64,000 nt of DNA from CAJCJE01 sp963818685 (GTDB lineage: Bacteria > Actinomycetota > Actinomycetes > Mycobacteriales > Pseudonocardiaceae), in NCBI GenBank assembly GCA_963818685.1, contig CAWFTJ010000002.1:372001-436000 (forward strand). Direction: 5' to 3'. Position numbers and translations under genes: made by a program. Position 1 is the first letter of the stretch. The number at the start of each line of letters is the position of its first letter. Of this stretch, positions 35,347 through 50,740 are shown in pieces. The notes under the pieces are model-generated. The model did no database searches, was not told where the DNA came from, and saw only the letters and a program-made list of their open reading frames with translations.

Positions 35347-38300
35347 TAGCGTTCCCCGTGTGAATGAGGTCCCCACCGCATCAGTCACGGCCTGTACCGC
35401 GGCGACCGTCGCACAGCTGCCAGCAGTAAGGGTGCTGCTGAAATCATTCCTCGACCACCACCCCGGCGCGCGGTTCCACGTGCTGCTCGTCGACTCCGAC
35501 GAGCCGAGCGCCGTTGCCGTCCCGGACGGCCGCGTCGAACTCCTGCACCCCTCGGCTATCGGTATCGACGACGACCAACTCGCCCGGCTGCGTACCGCCT
35601 ACCACGGCACGGAACTCACGCACGTGCTCCGCCCGATCCTGATGCGCAGGCTGGTCACCTCGACCGACACCAGCGGCGTCGTCCTGCACCTCGACCCGAG
35701 CGTCCTGGTCCTCGCCCCGCTGATCGAACCGATCCTCGCCGGCCTCGTCCAACGCTGCGTCGTGCTGCTCCCACGCGTGCTCAAGCCGCTGCCCGAGGAC
35801 AACCGCCGCCCCGACGCCGCCGACCTGCACAGAGCCGGCCTTTTCGACCCGGCCCTCATCGCGGTCAACCGAGGCGCCGAGGACTTCCTGCGCGCCTGGG
35901 CCGAACACGTCCTCGCGGACGGCTCCGCCGCGTTCCTCGACGGCGCCTCCGTCCTCGTCGACCACCACGTCCTGCGCGACCCCGGCATCGGCCTTTCGGT
36001 GTACAACGCGGGCCAACGCGTGCTGCGCGCCGACGAAACCGGCAAGGTCACCGTCGACGGCGCCACCCTGCGCTCAGTGCACTTCACCGGCTTCGACCCC
36101 AACCGGCCCTGGCTGCTCAGCGCCGACATCGACGACCGCCCGCGCGTGCTCCTCTCCGAACACCGCCTGCTCGCCCGGCTCTGCGCCGGCTACGTCAACG
36201 CGCTCGCCGCCGCCGTCGACCTCGGCGACCCAGCCGCCGTCGAACAACGCGTCGGCCCCGCCCGGCCCCCGGCCGCGCTCCGCGCCAGGTACCGCGCCGC
36301 CTGGGTCGAGGCCGAACGGGACGGCGAACTCCCACCCCCGCCCTGGCACGGTGACGGCGCCGAATTCGCCGAATGGGCCTACCAGCCAGTACCCGGCCAC
36401 CCCACCAGCACCCGCTGGGCGACGGCCATCTGGCAGGACGACCCCGACCTGCGCCGCCGCTTCCCGCACCCACTCGACGCCGACGCGGGCGCCTTCCGCG
36501 ACTGGTGCGTCGGCGTCGGCGTGCCCAGCGGCGTCCTCCCGCCCGACGCGGTCCCGCCCGCGCTCACCACCAGAGCCCCGCTCGTCGACACCCTCGGCGT
36601 GTCCGTGCTCGGCACCGACCACGTCGCCACCCTCATCCGCGCCGCCGCGACAGCGTCCGGCCTGCCCGTCTCCGACCGGTCCGACTACCCGGTCCTGATC
36701 AGCTGCGACCCCAACTCCGTCCCGCCCGACCTCGCGGCCGGGCGCTACGTCGTGGCCGTCCCCTGCGACCCGGCCGCGCTCCCCGCCTTCCCCGGCGTCG
36801 ACGAGGTCTGGTCCCTCTCGCACGCCGGCAAGGCCGGCCTGGACGGCGTGCTCCCCGCCACCGTGCACGCCATGACCCTGCCCATCCTCGACGCAGGCGA
36901 ACGCGATCCGGACGCGATGGCCGAAGCGAGGGAAAAACTCGGCTGGCCCGGCGAGGACCCCGACATCGTCGTGTTCGCCGGCATCGCCGACCACGCACAC
37001 GAACGGGTGGACAACGCACTCGGGACCGTCGCCGCGTTCCGCGCCGCCTTCCCCGACCCTTCCATCGACGACGTGCGCCTCGTCCTGCTCCTGCGCGGCG
37101 CGGCCGACCAACCGGAAGCTGCGGAACGCCTCCGCCTCGCCGTCGCACCCGACGATCGGATTCGCCTGATCGAGGACCCAGAACCAACCGATCGGGCACT
37201 CTGGCTGGACACCGCCAACTGCCTGATCTCGCTGCACCGAACCGAACAACTCGGCACCGAGCGCGTCATGCTGACCCTCGCCGAACCGGCCGCCCGCGGC
37301 ATCCCGCTGGTGTGCACGGAAACCGGCGCCGCAGGCGAACTGCTCAGCACCGGCGGCGCCCTCCTGGTCGCCGAGGCCGACTCGGCGGCAGCAGCCGTCG
37401 AAGCCCTCCGCGCCGTGGCAAGCGACCTCGACGCCGCAGACAACCTCGGCCAACTCGGCCGCGTCGAACTGCTCCGGGCCCACTCCGTCGGCGTCGCCGG
37501 CAGGGAACTGCGCAACCGCGTCGAACAGGCGTACCACGCCTGGCGGGTCAGCAGGGCCGTCGAACGACCCGAACTCGCCGACGACCCGCTGCGCCCGCTC
37601 CGCTCCGCCCGGCACGTCCTGCTCCGCGAACCCGACGTCACCGCCCAGCACAAGGTGCCCATGGCGCCCGCGCTGCGCAAAGCCGTCCTCCGCGTGCTCA
37701 ACCACTACGACGTACACCTGCGCGGCGTGCTCACCACCCTCATCGACGGCGTCGAACGCACCAGCGAGGAACTGCTGCGCAGGCAGGACGCGGCAACCGG
37801 GGGAGAACCCGCCGCTCTCGCGATGCTCCGCGACCGGCTCGACCGCCTCACCGAACGCACCGCCCTCGTCGACGACGCCCTCGCCAGAGCAGACGACGGC
37901 GTGCTCCGCGCCCGTGCCGACCTCGCAGCCCAGGCCCGCAGGCTCGACGAGGTCGAGGACGCGGTCGTCGCCGAGGCCGGCAAACGCGGCAAGAACCTCC
38001 AGGTGATCGCCGACCGGCTGGACCGCCTCGCCGAAGCCCTAGACCGCACCCTCGACCGCATCGACGGCCTGGAAACCCGCACCGCGGCCATCCTCGACGA
38101 GCAGCAGGGCCGCAGCCAGGTCACCGTGCGCGCGGCCAGCCAGGCCCTGCGCACCTCCGACGCACTGCGCCGAGTCGTCCTGCGGGAGTACGAACGCCGC
38201 GCCGAACAGGAGCCACCCGACTCCGAACTCGGCCGCACCGCCAGCTCGCTCGTGCTCTGCGACGCCGGCCTGCTCCGCCTCCCCGCAGACGACGGCGTCA

Positions 38301-38995
38301 TGCTGCCCCTGTTGTCCAGCAACGGAGTCTGGGAACCCGAACTGTCCACATTGATCGATTCGCTGGTCGAACCAGGCGGGATCTTCGTCGACATCGGCGC
38401 CTACGTCGGCTACCACACGCTCAGAGTCCTCAGCAGGCTCGGCACCAGCGGCGCGGTCGTGGCCGTCGAACCCGACGCGGAAGCCACGATCCTGCTGCGG
38501 CACAACATCGCCACGAACGTGTCGCAGCCCGTCGCCGACCGCCTGACCGTCATCGAGGCCGCCGCCTGGGACACTCCGGGAGCCCTGCGCGCCGAGCCGG
38601 CCATGACCGGCGGCTACCAGGTCTACCCACCAGCCGCCGACCCCGACCCCGATACGCCGACGGTCCCCGCCGTGCGCCTGGACAAGGAGCTCGAATCCCA
38701 GGGCATGCCCCTGTCCGTGGTGAAGGTCGACGCACCCGGTAGAGGCCACCGCGCGCTCGGCGGTCTGGTCCGGCTGCTGCGCAGAGACCGGCCCAACGTG
38801 TTCTGCGCGTTCTCCACGAGTCAGACCTCCGCCGTCGGCGACGACCCGGTCGCGGTCCTCCGCGAGTTCGGCACCTGGGGCTTCGACGTCGTCCTGCTCG
38901 GCGACAACGAGCCGTCGACGCCGGCCAGGGTGATCGAGGCGGCGGAGGGCCAACACAGCATCACCCTCTGGCTCCGCCCCCGAGCCTCCCGTTGA
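35347..38995 (+). CDS. Glycosyltransferase / coiled-coil / FkbM methyltransferase fusion
   Basis: 1211 residues; coding begins with the GTG at 35360, 7 bases after TAGCGT (35347-35352). Domains by eye: a GT-A-like N-terminus (ASVTACTAATVAQLPAVRVL... HVLLVDSDEP, 1-300), a region with WATAIWQDDPDLRRRFPHPL (about 350), a GT-B-like half (VVFAGIADHAHERVDNALG... ISLHRTEQLGTERVMLTLAE, about 530-720), a long coiled coil (about 790-930), and an FkbM-type methyltransferase (GIFVDIGAYVGYHTLRVL at about 1007). The usual DVEG near the methyltransferase end reads DAPGRG. It probably builds and methylates a surface glycan. Acceptor and donor are unknown, and no other sugar genes are adjacent. Confidence 0.78.
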
Positions 38996-39046
38996 TCGAC
39001 ACCCGAGCAGGTCCTAGATCGCCAGAACCGCCTCTGACCAGCCGAT

Positions 39047-39221
39047 TTGACTCTTGCCGCGTGGATGAGTAACTTTCTCCATGTCGCACGGACCACCGGA
39101 CGGAACGGGATGAAACAAGCCCGGCGGGGACGGTACAGTAGACGAAGTGCTTCCGAGTCTCACTCGGTGGCATGGATGAGTTCGGCCCCGGTTTGACACC
39201 GAGATCCGGATCTACTAAGCT
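39047..39221 (+). promoter_or_regulatory. Tandem rrn promoters
   Basis: TTGACT (39047-39052), 17 bases, TAACTT (39070-39075). A weaker pair ATGAAA (39110-39115), 18 bases, TACAGT (39134-39139). A near-consensus pair TTGACA (39193-39198), 17 bases, TAAGCT (39216-39221). All point to the 16S gene. The rest of 38996-39504 is rrn leader with no gene. Confidence 0.8.
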
Positions 39222-39380
39222 AGTGCGGCACTCCCCAGAACGGAGCAAGGTTCTTACGGTCCTTCGTGGATCGGCCAGGGACCTGAACTCCAGCCTGGGA
39301 CAAAGCTTGAAACACAATGCAGTATGATGGAATGACGCCCCGATCGCCTGGTGCTTTGGTGTTGGGTGAGGGTGTGCGTG

Positions 39381-39407
39381 TGTTCTTTGAGAACTCAACA
39401 GCGTGCC
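39381..39407 (+). promoter_or_regulatory. rrn leader antitermination box
   Basis: TGTTCTTTGAGAACTCAACA followed by GCGTGCC is the conserved box region of actinobacterial rrn leaders, where the Nus antitermination complex binds. A related TGTTTGAGAATTGCACAGTG is found before 23S at 41381-41400. Confidence 0.65.
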
Positions 39408-39504
39408 GATAATGCCAGTAGAGCATTAATGAAATGATCCTCGTCTGAGGAATTTCTTTGAGCGCATCCGTGATTGGGTGCTGCCATGGTTCGAATTCAA
39501 AAAC

Positions 39505-44531
<5,027 letters not shown>

Positions 44532-44627
44532 CAAAGAGGCTGCGCATCCACTGTGTGATTCTGAACCAACCACCAGGTTGGCTTGGGTCGGTGAAACGAT
44601 CTGGGTTGTGGTGGTTTTGTTCATAGC

Positions 44628-44746
44628 GTTACGGCGGTCATGGCGGGAGGGAAACGCCCGGTCCCATTCCGAACCCGGAAGCTAAGCCTCCCTGCGCCGA
44701 TGGTACTGCACTTGTGAGGGTGTGGGAGAGTAGGACGCCGCCGGAC
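44628..44746 (+). rRNA. rrf: 5S ribosomal RNA
   Basis: 119 bases. GTTACGGCGGTCATGGCGGG at the start, GGTCCCATTCCGAACCCGGA in loop B/C, AGTAGGACGCCGCCGGAC at the end. The two ends pair (ACGGCGG with CCGCCG). It follows 23S by ~96 bases. Confidence 0.96.
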
Positions 44747-44756
44747 TTAAATTAGG

Positions 44757-44808
44757 CCAGGGGCCTCGGTCGAGACGAACAGTCTCCCGAGGCCCCTGGT
44801 CCTTTTTG
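44757..44808 (+). terminator. Rho-independent terminator of the rrn operon
   Basis: CCAGGGGCCTCGG (44757-44769) pairs perfectly with CCGAGGCCCCTGG (44787-44799), an inner GAGAC/GTCTC stem extends it, and TCCTTTTT follows. Confidence 0.95.
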
Positions 44809-44864
44809 GGTTGACACGGTTATTGGTTCGACTCGGTCGCCGTGACCTGGTCATCATGGCTGTC

Positions 44865-45713
44865 ATGAAAGTCACGAGACTGCATGACATACATGAGTTC
44901 TGGCGCCAGGCCGGGCCGTTGTACACCAAGGATCCGGTCCGGCACACGGTCGCGTTGACCGTGCTCAAACGGGTTCGGTCCGGGTTGGGCGACCAGGACG
45001 CCGAACCGATCCTGCTGACCGTTGAGGACCAGGGCGTGATCATCGGCGCCGTCTTCTGCACGCCGCCGCATCCCTACGGCTTGAGTGCGATGCCGGTTGA
45101 GGCCGCTGCGCCGGTGGCGGAGTTCACCGCGGCGGAAGGCATCCGGCCAACGTCCGCCTTGGGCGAACACGCTGCCGTCGAGGCGTTTGCCGCCGCGTGG
45201 CACGACATCACCGGCGCTACGCACACCGTTGACATAGACCTGCGGCTGTACCGGCTCTTGGAGGCCGAGTTCGCGCCGCCGACCAACGTCCCCGGCGAGC
45301 TGGCCATCGCGAGCGAGGACGACCTGGACGTGCTGCTCGACTTCCGGCGTGGGTTCGACATCGAGACCGGGCAACGTGCACTGACGGACATGCCGGCTTT
45401 GCGTGCCTTGTTCGCGGCCGGCGCTGGCCATGGCATCTGGTGGGTGGACGGCAGGCCGGTGGCGATAGCCGCGGCGAGCAAGCCCGAGGAGGGCATGTCG
45501 CGGGTGAGCGCCGTGTACACGCCGCCGGACGAGCGCGGACACGGTTACGGATCGGCAGTGACTGCCGGCATCAGCCGCTGGGCTATCGACCAGGGCGCAT
45601 CCGACGTCGTACTGTTCACCGACCTGGCCAATCCGATCTCCAACTCGATCTACCAGCGGATTGGCTACCGACCAGTCATGGACACCATCGAGGTCGCCTT
45701 CCGGCTACCGTGA
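44865..45713 (+). CDS. GNAT-family N-acetyltransferase
   Basis: 282 residues with the ATG at 44865 (an ATG 9 bases upstream is equally possible). The C-terminal half carries the acetyl-CoA site: VSAVYTPPDERGHGYGSAVTAG (R/Q-x-x-G-x-G/A motif) and then FTDLANPISNSIYQRIGYRPV. The N-terminal half (MKVTRLHDIHEFWRQAGPLY, VEDQGVIIGAVFCTPPHPYG) is a divergent second GNAT-like domain. The substrate is unknown. The glnE start overlaps its stop (GTGA at 45710-45713), so the two are coupled. Confidence 0.86.
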   Translation: MKVTRLHDIHEFWRQAGPLYTKDPVRHTVALTVLKRVRSGLGDQDAEPILLTVEDQGVIIGAVFCTPPHPYGLSAMPVEAAAPVAEFTAAEGIRPTSALGEHAAVEAFAAAWHDITGATHTVDIDLRLYRLLEAEFAPPTNVPGELAIASEDDLDVLLDFRRGFDIETGQRALTDMPALRALFAAGAGHGIWWVDGRPVAIAAASKPEEGMSRVSAVYTPPDERGHGYGSAVTAGISRWAIDQGASDVVLFTDLANPISNSIYQRIGYRPVMDTIEVAFRLP

Positions 45714-48700
45714 GCGTGATGGCGTCACCGACCGACCGCTCCCGTTCCGCGCCCTCGCTGGCCCGGTACGGCTTCACCGATCCGCGTGCACGTGATGACG
45801 TGCGCGCGGCTGGCTGGTGGGATGCGGCCGGCCCGACGGAAGAGGGTGAGCCGGTGCTCGTCGCGCTGTCCCGCAGCCCCGACCCCGACCTAGCCCTGCG
45901 CAGCCTGGACCGGCTGCGCGAGTCCGCCGGATCGCAGTGGGCGGAGATCGACGGGGAACTGCGTGCCGACACTGGATTCCGCGGCAGGCTGATCAGCGTG
46001 CTCGGCTCGTCGACCGCGCTTGCCGACTACCTTGCCGCTCATCCCGAGCAGTGGCGCAGGCTCGCGGAGATCAAGCGGCCCCCGACCGACGACTCCGGAA
46101 TCGGTGCCAGCTCGGCCATGGAGACGGCCGGTGCGATGCCGATCACGTCCGTTCCGTCCGAGCGGTTCACCGAAGTGCTGCTGCGCGCGGTCCGCGCGGA
46201 TCGGGTTGACGGTGCCGCCGATGCGCGGGCGGCGTTGCGCGGCAATGACGCGGTGCGGACGCTGCGGCTGGCCTATCGCGGGTTGTTGTTGCAGGTCGCT
46301 GCTACTGATCTTGGTCATCTGGTGGAACCGGAGCTGGCAAGGCCCGGCTATACGCGGGTCGCGGCTGAGCTGACCACGCTGGCAGAGGCGGCCTTGCGCG
46401 CAGCGCTCGCGGTCGCCGTTACCGAAACGTGTCGTGCGGACGAGCCGTTGCCGTGCCGGCTCGCGGTGATCGCGATGGGCAAGTGCGGCGGCCGCGAACT
46501 GAACTACGTCAGCGACGTGGACGTGGTGTTCGTCGCGGAGGGGGATCTGGCCAGGGCGACCAGGTTGGCCACGGCCATGATGCGAGTCGCGACCGAGGCG
46601 GCGTTCGAGGTGGACGCGGCGCTGCGGCCGGAGGGGAAGGCCGGCAAGCTGGTCCGCACGCTCGACGGGCACGCCGCCTACTACCAGCGCTGGGCGCGTA
46701 CCTGGGAGTTCCAGGCGTTGCTCAAGGCGCGGCCGGTCGCCGGCGATGCCGAACTCGGCCAGGCGTACCTGGATGTGGTGCGGCCGCTGGTGTGGACCGC
46801 GGGCGATCGGGAGGGGTTCGTCGCGGACGTGCAGGCGATGCGGCGTCGGGTCGAGGACCACGTGCCGGCCGAGCTGCTCGACCGGGAGCTGAAGCTCGGC
46901 CGAGGTGGCCTGCGCGATGTCGAGTTCGCGGTGCAGCTGCTGCAACTCGTGCATGGTCGCGGCGACGAGTCGTTGCGTTCGCCGTCGACCACCGAGGCGC
47001 TGGCCGCGCTGGGCGCTGGTGGTTACGTCGGGCGGGAGGACGCGGCCGGGCTCGGCGAGGACTACCGGTTCCTCCGTCACCTCGAACACCGGCTGCAACT
47101 GCGCAAGCTGCGTCGCACGCACCTGTTCCCCGCGTTCGACGACGAGCCGGAGCTGCGTTGGCTGGCGCGTGCCGCGGGCATCCAACCGCGTCGAGGCCGG
47201 GCAGCGGGCGAGGTGTTGCTTTTCGAGTTCCACCGGCACGCCGCGCGCATCCGGCGCCTGCACGAGAAGCTGTTCTACCGGCCGCTCCTGGAAGCTGTGG
47301 CCAAGGTGCCGACCGAGGAACTGCGCCTGACCACCAAACAGGCGGTGGCCCGGTTGGCGGCCCTCGGCTATGCCGCGCCGGACGGCGCACTGCGCCATAT
47401 CGAGGCGTTGACAGAAGGGGTTACCCGTCGGGCGGCCATTCAGACGACGTTGTTGCCGGTGCTGCTGAGTCTGTTCGCGGACACCCCGGATCCGGACGGC
47501 GGGCTGCTCGCGTATCGGCGGTTGTCCGAGGCGTTGGCGACGACGCCCTGGTACCTGCGGTTGTTGCGGGACGAGGGCGCGGTCGTTGAGCGATTGGCGA
47601 AGCTGCTCGGCACGTCCAAGCTGATCCCGGATCTGATGGTGCGTGCGCCGGAGACCCTGCAACTGCTGGCCAAGCCGGACGAGTTGGGCGCGAGTGAGCC
47701 CGCGCCGGCTGAAACGTTGCTGGCCACGGTCGGCCGGCATTCGGACGTACGCAGCGCGGTGGCCGCTGCGCGATCGTTGCGCAGGCACGAGCTGCTGCGG
47801 GTGGCCAGCGCGGACGTGCTCGGCATGATGGACGTGCCAACCGTGTGCACGGCGTTGACCAGCGTCGCCGGTTCGGTGTTGGCGGCCGCGTTGTCCGCGG
47901 TACTGCGCGCCAGGGCGCAGGACGATCCCGCACAGGCGAAATTGGCGATCATCGGCATGGGGCGGCTCGGTGGCCAGGAGCTCAGCTATGGCTCGGACGC
48001 GGACGTGCTGTTCGTGTGCGAGCCGAACGAGGGCGTGACCGAGTCGGCCGCGGTGCACTGGGCGGGTTCGGTGGCGGAGGCGTTCCGCACCGCGCTGGGT
48101 TCGCCAAGTCAGGACCCGCCGCTGCTGGTCGACGCGGACCTGCGCCCGGAGGGCCGACAGGGCCCGCTGGTGCGCACCCTCGATTCCTATGTCGCCTACT
48201 ACGCGAAGTGGTCGGACGTGTGGGAGTCGCAGGCGTTGCTGCGCGCTCGGTTCGTTGCCGGCGATGCCGACCTGGGTGCGCGGTTCATCGCGACCATCGA
48301 TCCGGTGCGTTATCCGGAGCAGGGGCTGAACGCGACGCAGGTTCGGGAGATCCGGCGGATCAAGGCGCGGGTGGAGAGCGAACGATTGCCGCGCGCCGCC
48401 GATCCGAGCACGCACACCAAGCTCGGCCGGGGTGGCCTCGCCGATGTCGAGTGGACGGTGCAGTTGCTGCAACTGCGCTACGGCAACGCCATTCCGGCCT
48501 TGCGCACAACGTCCACAGTGGACGCACTGAGGGTCGCGCGGGACGCGGATCTGCTCGCCGAGTCGGACGCGGTCGAGTTGCTGGCCGCGTGGCTGTTGGC
48601 GACCAAGACGCGCAACGCCACGATGTTGGTGCGCGGCAAGGCTTCCGACCAGTTGCCGAGCACGATCCGCGAGTTGGCTGCGGTGGCCGGTCTGGTGTCG

Positions 48701-48799
48701 GGTCGACGCGGTGCCGACCCTGGCCAGTTCCTCGACGAGTACCGGCGCACGACGCGTCGCGCTCGCGGTGTGGTGGAGCGCGTGTTCTACGAGGGCTGA
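45710..48799 (+). CDS. glnE: Glutamine synthetase adenylyltransferase/deadenylase
   Basis: 1029 residues; adjusts GlnA1 activity by attaching or removing AMP on a tyrosine in response to nitrogen state. Two nucleotidyltransferase domains: N-terminal AR domain with ELNYVSDVDVVFVAEG (about residue 264) and C-terminal AT domain with ELSYGSDADVLFVCEP (about 758), each with a following LRPEG motif and KLGRGGL(A/R)DVE(F/W). The GTG at 45710 overlaps the GNAT stop; an ATG at 45719 is an alternative. Its expected target glnA1 is not in the window. Confidence 0.95.
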   Translation: MSVMASPTDRSRSAPSLARYGFTDPRARDDVRAAGWWDAAGPTEEGEPVLVALSRSPDPDLALRSLDRLRESAGSQWAEIDGELRADTGFRGRLISVLGSSTALADYLAAHPEQWRRLAEIKRPPTDDSGIGASSAMETAGAMPITSVPSERFTEVLLRAVRADRVDGAADARAALRGNDAVRTLRLAYRGLLLQVAATDLGHLVEPELARPGYTRVAAELTTLAEAALRAALAVAVTETCRADEPLPCRLAVIAMGKCGGRELNYVSDVDVVFVAEGDLARATRLATAMMRVATEAAFEVDAALRPEGKAGKLVRTLDGHAAYYQRWARTWEFQALLKARPVAGDAELGQAYLDVVRPLVWTAGDREGFVADVQAMRRRVEDHVPAELLDRELKLGRGGLRDVEFAVQLLQLVHGRGDESLRSPSTTEALAALGAGGYVGREDAAGLGEDYRFLRHLEHRLQLRKLRRTHLFPAFDDEPELRWLARAAGIQPRRGRAAGEVLLFEFHRHAARIRRLHEKLFYRPLLEAVAKVPTEELRLTTKQAVARLAALGYAAPDGALRHIEALTEGVTRRAAIQTTLLPVLLSLFADTPDPDGGLLAYRRLSEALATTPWYLRLLRDEGAVVERLAKLLGTSKLIPDLMVRAPETLQLLAKPDELGASEPAPAETLLATVGRHSDVRSAVAAARSLRRHELLRVASADVLGMMDVPTVCTALTSVAGSVLAAALSAVLRARAQDDPAQAKLAIIGMGRLGGQELSYGSDADVLFVCEPNEGVTESAAVHWAGSVAEAFRTALGSPSQDPPLLVDADLRPEGRQGPLVRTLDSYVAYYAKWSDVWESQALLRARFVAGDADLGARFIATIDPVRYPEQGLNATQVREIRRIKARVESERLPRAADPSTHTKLGRGGLADVEWTVQLLQLRYGNAIPALRTTSTVDALRVARDADLLAESDAVELLAAWLLATKTRNATMLVRGKASDQLPSTIRELAAVAGLVSGRRGADPGQFLDEYRRTTRRARGVVERVFYEG

Positions 48800-48823
48800 C
48801 CAGCCGGGCGTCGGACGCCTCGA

Positions 48824-50740
48824 TCACCAGTTGCGGGTGGTACTGAGCTGGAGCTGTTTCTGCAGGACCGGCGTGATTTTGCGGATGACCGCCTCGTCCG
48901 CCTGGAAGGCTCTTGCCGCGTCGGGATAGGTGGCCTGGGGTGCGCCGGACCAGTAGCGAATGGCCCGGTCCAGGGCTGCGGCGAGGGGCGCGGGGTCGAA
49001 GCTGGTCAGCAGGTCCTCGGAGTTGGGCAGCCGCCACCAGGCGGCAAGGGCGCGGGCGGTGTAGGTCAGGCCGTGCCGGGCGGTGGTGCGGGTGAGCAGC
49101 AGCGTGGCCACCGGGTCGAGGTCGATCCGAGGGGTGGGCGCGAGCGTGGGCTGCCGATGGAACCCGGTGGATCGGCCAAGGTGCCAGGGGACCGAGTAGG
49201 GGAAGATCTCCTCAAGTAGCCGGTCGGATGACCACAGCAGGAGGTACCGGTATTCGTCGCGGCGACTCTCCAGGGTGCCTGCGGTGCCCCCGCGTTCTCC
49301 GGCGACCGGCTGGTCATAGTTGGCGTAGGTGAACCCCGTCGGCGTGTCGCCAGCAGGCACACCGATGCCGTAGAGGGGGCCCGCGGCGCCGTAGAGCCGG
49401 ATGAGAGCGGCCAGCGGGGAGTCGGCCGCGACCAGCCGGGCCAGTTTTCGATGTTCTCCGGCGCCCACGTGATTCCAGAAATTGACGACCTTGCGTTCCT
49501 CGGCCTTACCGGGCAGCACGGGCCTGCTGGCTCCGGCCGGCGTTTGCCGAGGCTTGTCGGTCGGCGACGGAGTCCTATGAGGACGTGAAGAAGCCGGTTG
49601 CGCCGCTGGCTTCTGCGGCGTCGGCTTTCGCGGCGCCGGTTTCTGCGGCGTCGGTTTGGTGACAACCGGGGCAGGTGGCGTTGTCGTACCCGGTAGGCAG
49701 GCGGCGCAGCCGAGGTGGGTCTTGGCCGCGACCAGCGGAGCGTGCGCCTGGCAGTTCGGGCAGCGGGTGGGCGCGACGGCGCCGAGCAGCGGCAGGTAGT
49801 CGAAGGTGACCGGCCAGCGGCGGTCGCCGCGACGCACGTCGGTGGCCAGCCGCCACGCCGGAACGTCGATCAACTGGAGCCGGTACGGGCGCAGTGCGTG
49901 GCTGTGGCGGTACTTCTCGGCGATCTCGGCCAGCCGCCGGTCCCGCTCGGCCAGCGTGGCCTCGGCGCGGGCGTCGAGCAGGGCGGCACGGTGCGGGTCG
50001 GCGTCGGTGCGGCGCTTGTCGATGGCGGCCAGCGCCGCGGCGTAGTAGTCGGTGGCCCGCGCGATCTCCTCGGCGCGCTCGGCATCGGCTCCGGCGGCAA
50101 GGGCCTTGCCTCGGGCGGTGGCGCCTTCGTCGAGGACCTGATAGGCGGCGGCCAGCGCCGGTACCAGGTCGGTCGTCCTCGGTTGGCGACCGAGCGGGCC
50201 ATCAGCGGTGGCCGTGGCCTGCCGCAGTCGCTCGGCCGCATCCTGCGGCCAGGCGACGCGCGAGGTCACGTCGATCAGGCACTCGGCGACTTCGGTGAAC
50301 CTCTCCTCGGCGGAGACGGTATGGCTGACCAGCGCCCCGACCCGCAGCGTCGCGCGCTGGGTGCGGATCGGGGCCGCGGTGGCGTCGATCCGGCCGTGGT
50401 CGACCGGGACCTGGTCGCGCACCCGGGCCAGCAGGTCTTCTGTGGACATCGGCTTGGCCGGGTGGATCACGGTCACTGCCGCGATATCCCCTTCGTCCAC
50501 AATGGACTCCGCAGCCTTGTCGATCTCCGGGTGGCCCGCGCCGAGGAACAACACGCCGTCCTCGCGGGCGATGTCCGGATCATCGGTGATCAGCGCCGAC
50601 TCCGGCAGGTCGTGAGCTGCGGCCACCTGGTCGGGTAGCACCGCGAGCACGGTGTCCCCGGACTGCTCCCACAAACCGCCCCTGGCGTCGAGATAGTCCA
50701 ACCAGAAGGCGAAGGCAGGGCTGCGGCGGGCCAGGCTCAC
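48824..50740 (-). CDS. Zinc-ribbon protein of unknown function, partner of SNF2-like ATPase
   Basis: 638 residues, not recognised. N-terminal ~150 residues start MSLARRSPAFAFWLDYLDA; a long Ala/Arg/Glu-rich helical region follows (about 170-280, with ATDYYAAALAAIDKRRTDAD). A four-cysteine ribbon reads RCPNCQAHAPLVAAKTHLGC and then AACL (about 340-362). A Pro/Lys linker repeats KPTPQKPAPRKPTPQKP, and the C-terminal domain (KVVNFWNHVGAGEHRKLARL onward) ends near a conserved-looking WSSDRLLEEIFPYSVPWHLG. The start overlaps the ATPase stop as GTGA (50737-50740), so it is the second gene of a tight operon. Function is inferred only from its partner. Confidence 0.72.
   Translation of the reverse strand: MSLARRSPAFAFWLDYLDARGGLWEQSGDTVLAVLPDQVAAAHDLPESALITDDPDIAREDGVLFLGAGHPEIDKAAESIVDEGDIAAVTVIHPAKPMSTEDLLARVRDQVPVDHGRIDATAAPIRTQRATLRVGALVSHTVSAEERFTEVAECLIDVTSRVAWPQDAAERLRQATATADGPLGRQPRTTDLVPALAAAYQVLDEGATARGKALAAGADAERAEEIARATDYYAAALAAIDKRRTDADPHRAALLDARAEATLAERDRRLAEIAEKYRHSHALRPYRLQLIDVPAWRLATDVRRGDRRWPVTFDYLPLLGAVAPTRCPNCQAHAPLVAAKTHLGCAACLPGTTTPPAPVVTKPTPQKPAPRKPTPQKPAAQPASSRPHRTPSPTDKPRQTPAGASRPVLPGKAEERKVVNFWNHVGAGEHRKLARLVAADSPLAALIRLYGAAGPLYGIGVPAGDTPTGFTYANYDQPVAGERGGTAGTLESRRDEYRYLLLWSSDRLLEEIFPYSVPWHLGRSTGFHRQPTLAPTPRIDLDPVATLLLTRTTARHGLTYTARALAAWWRLPNSEDLLTSFDPAPLAAALDRAIRYWSGAPQATYPDAARAFQADEAVIRKITPVLQKQLQLSTTRNW

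Noticed and set aside
45890..48472. An 860-codon minus-strand frame opposite glnE
   Set aside because: Antisense shadow; glnE has both nucleotidyltransferase domains intact.
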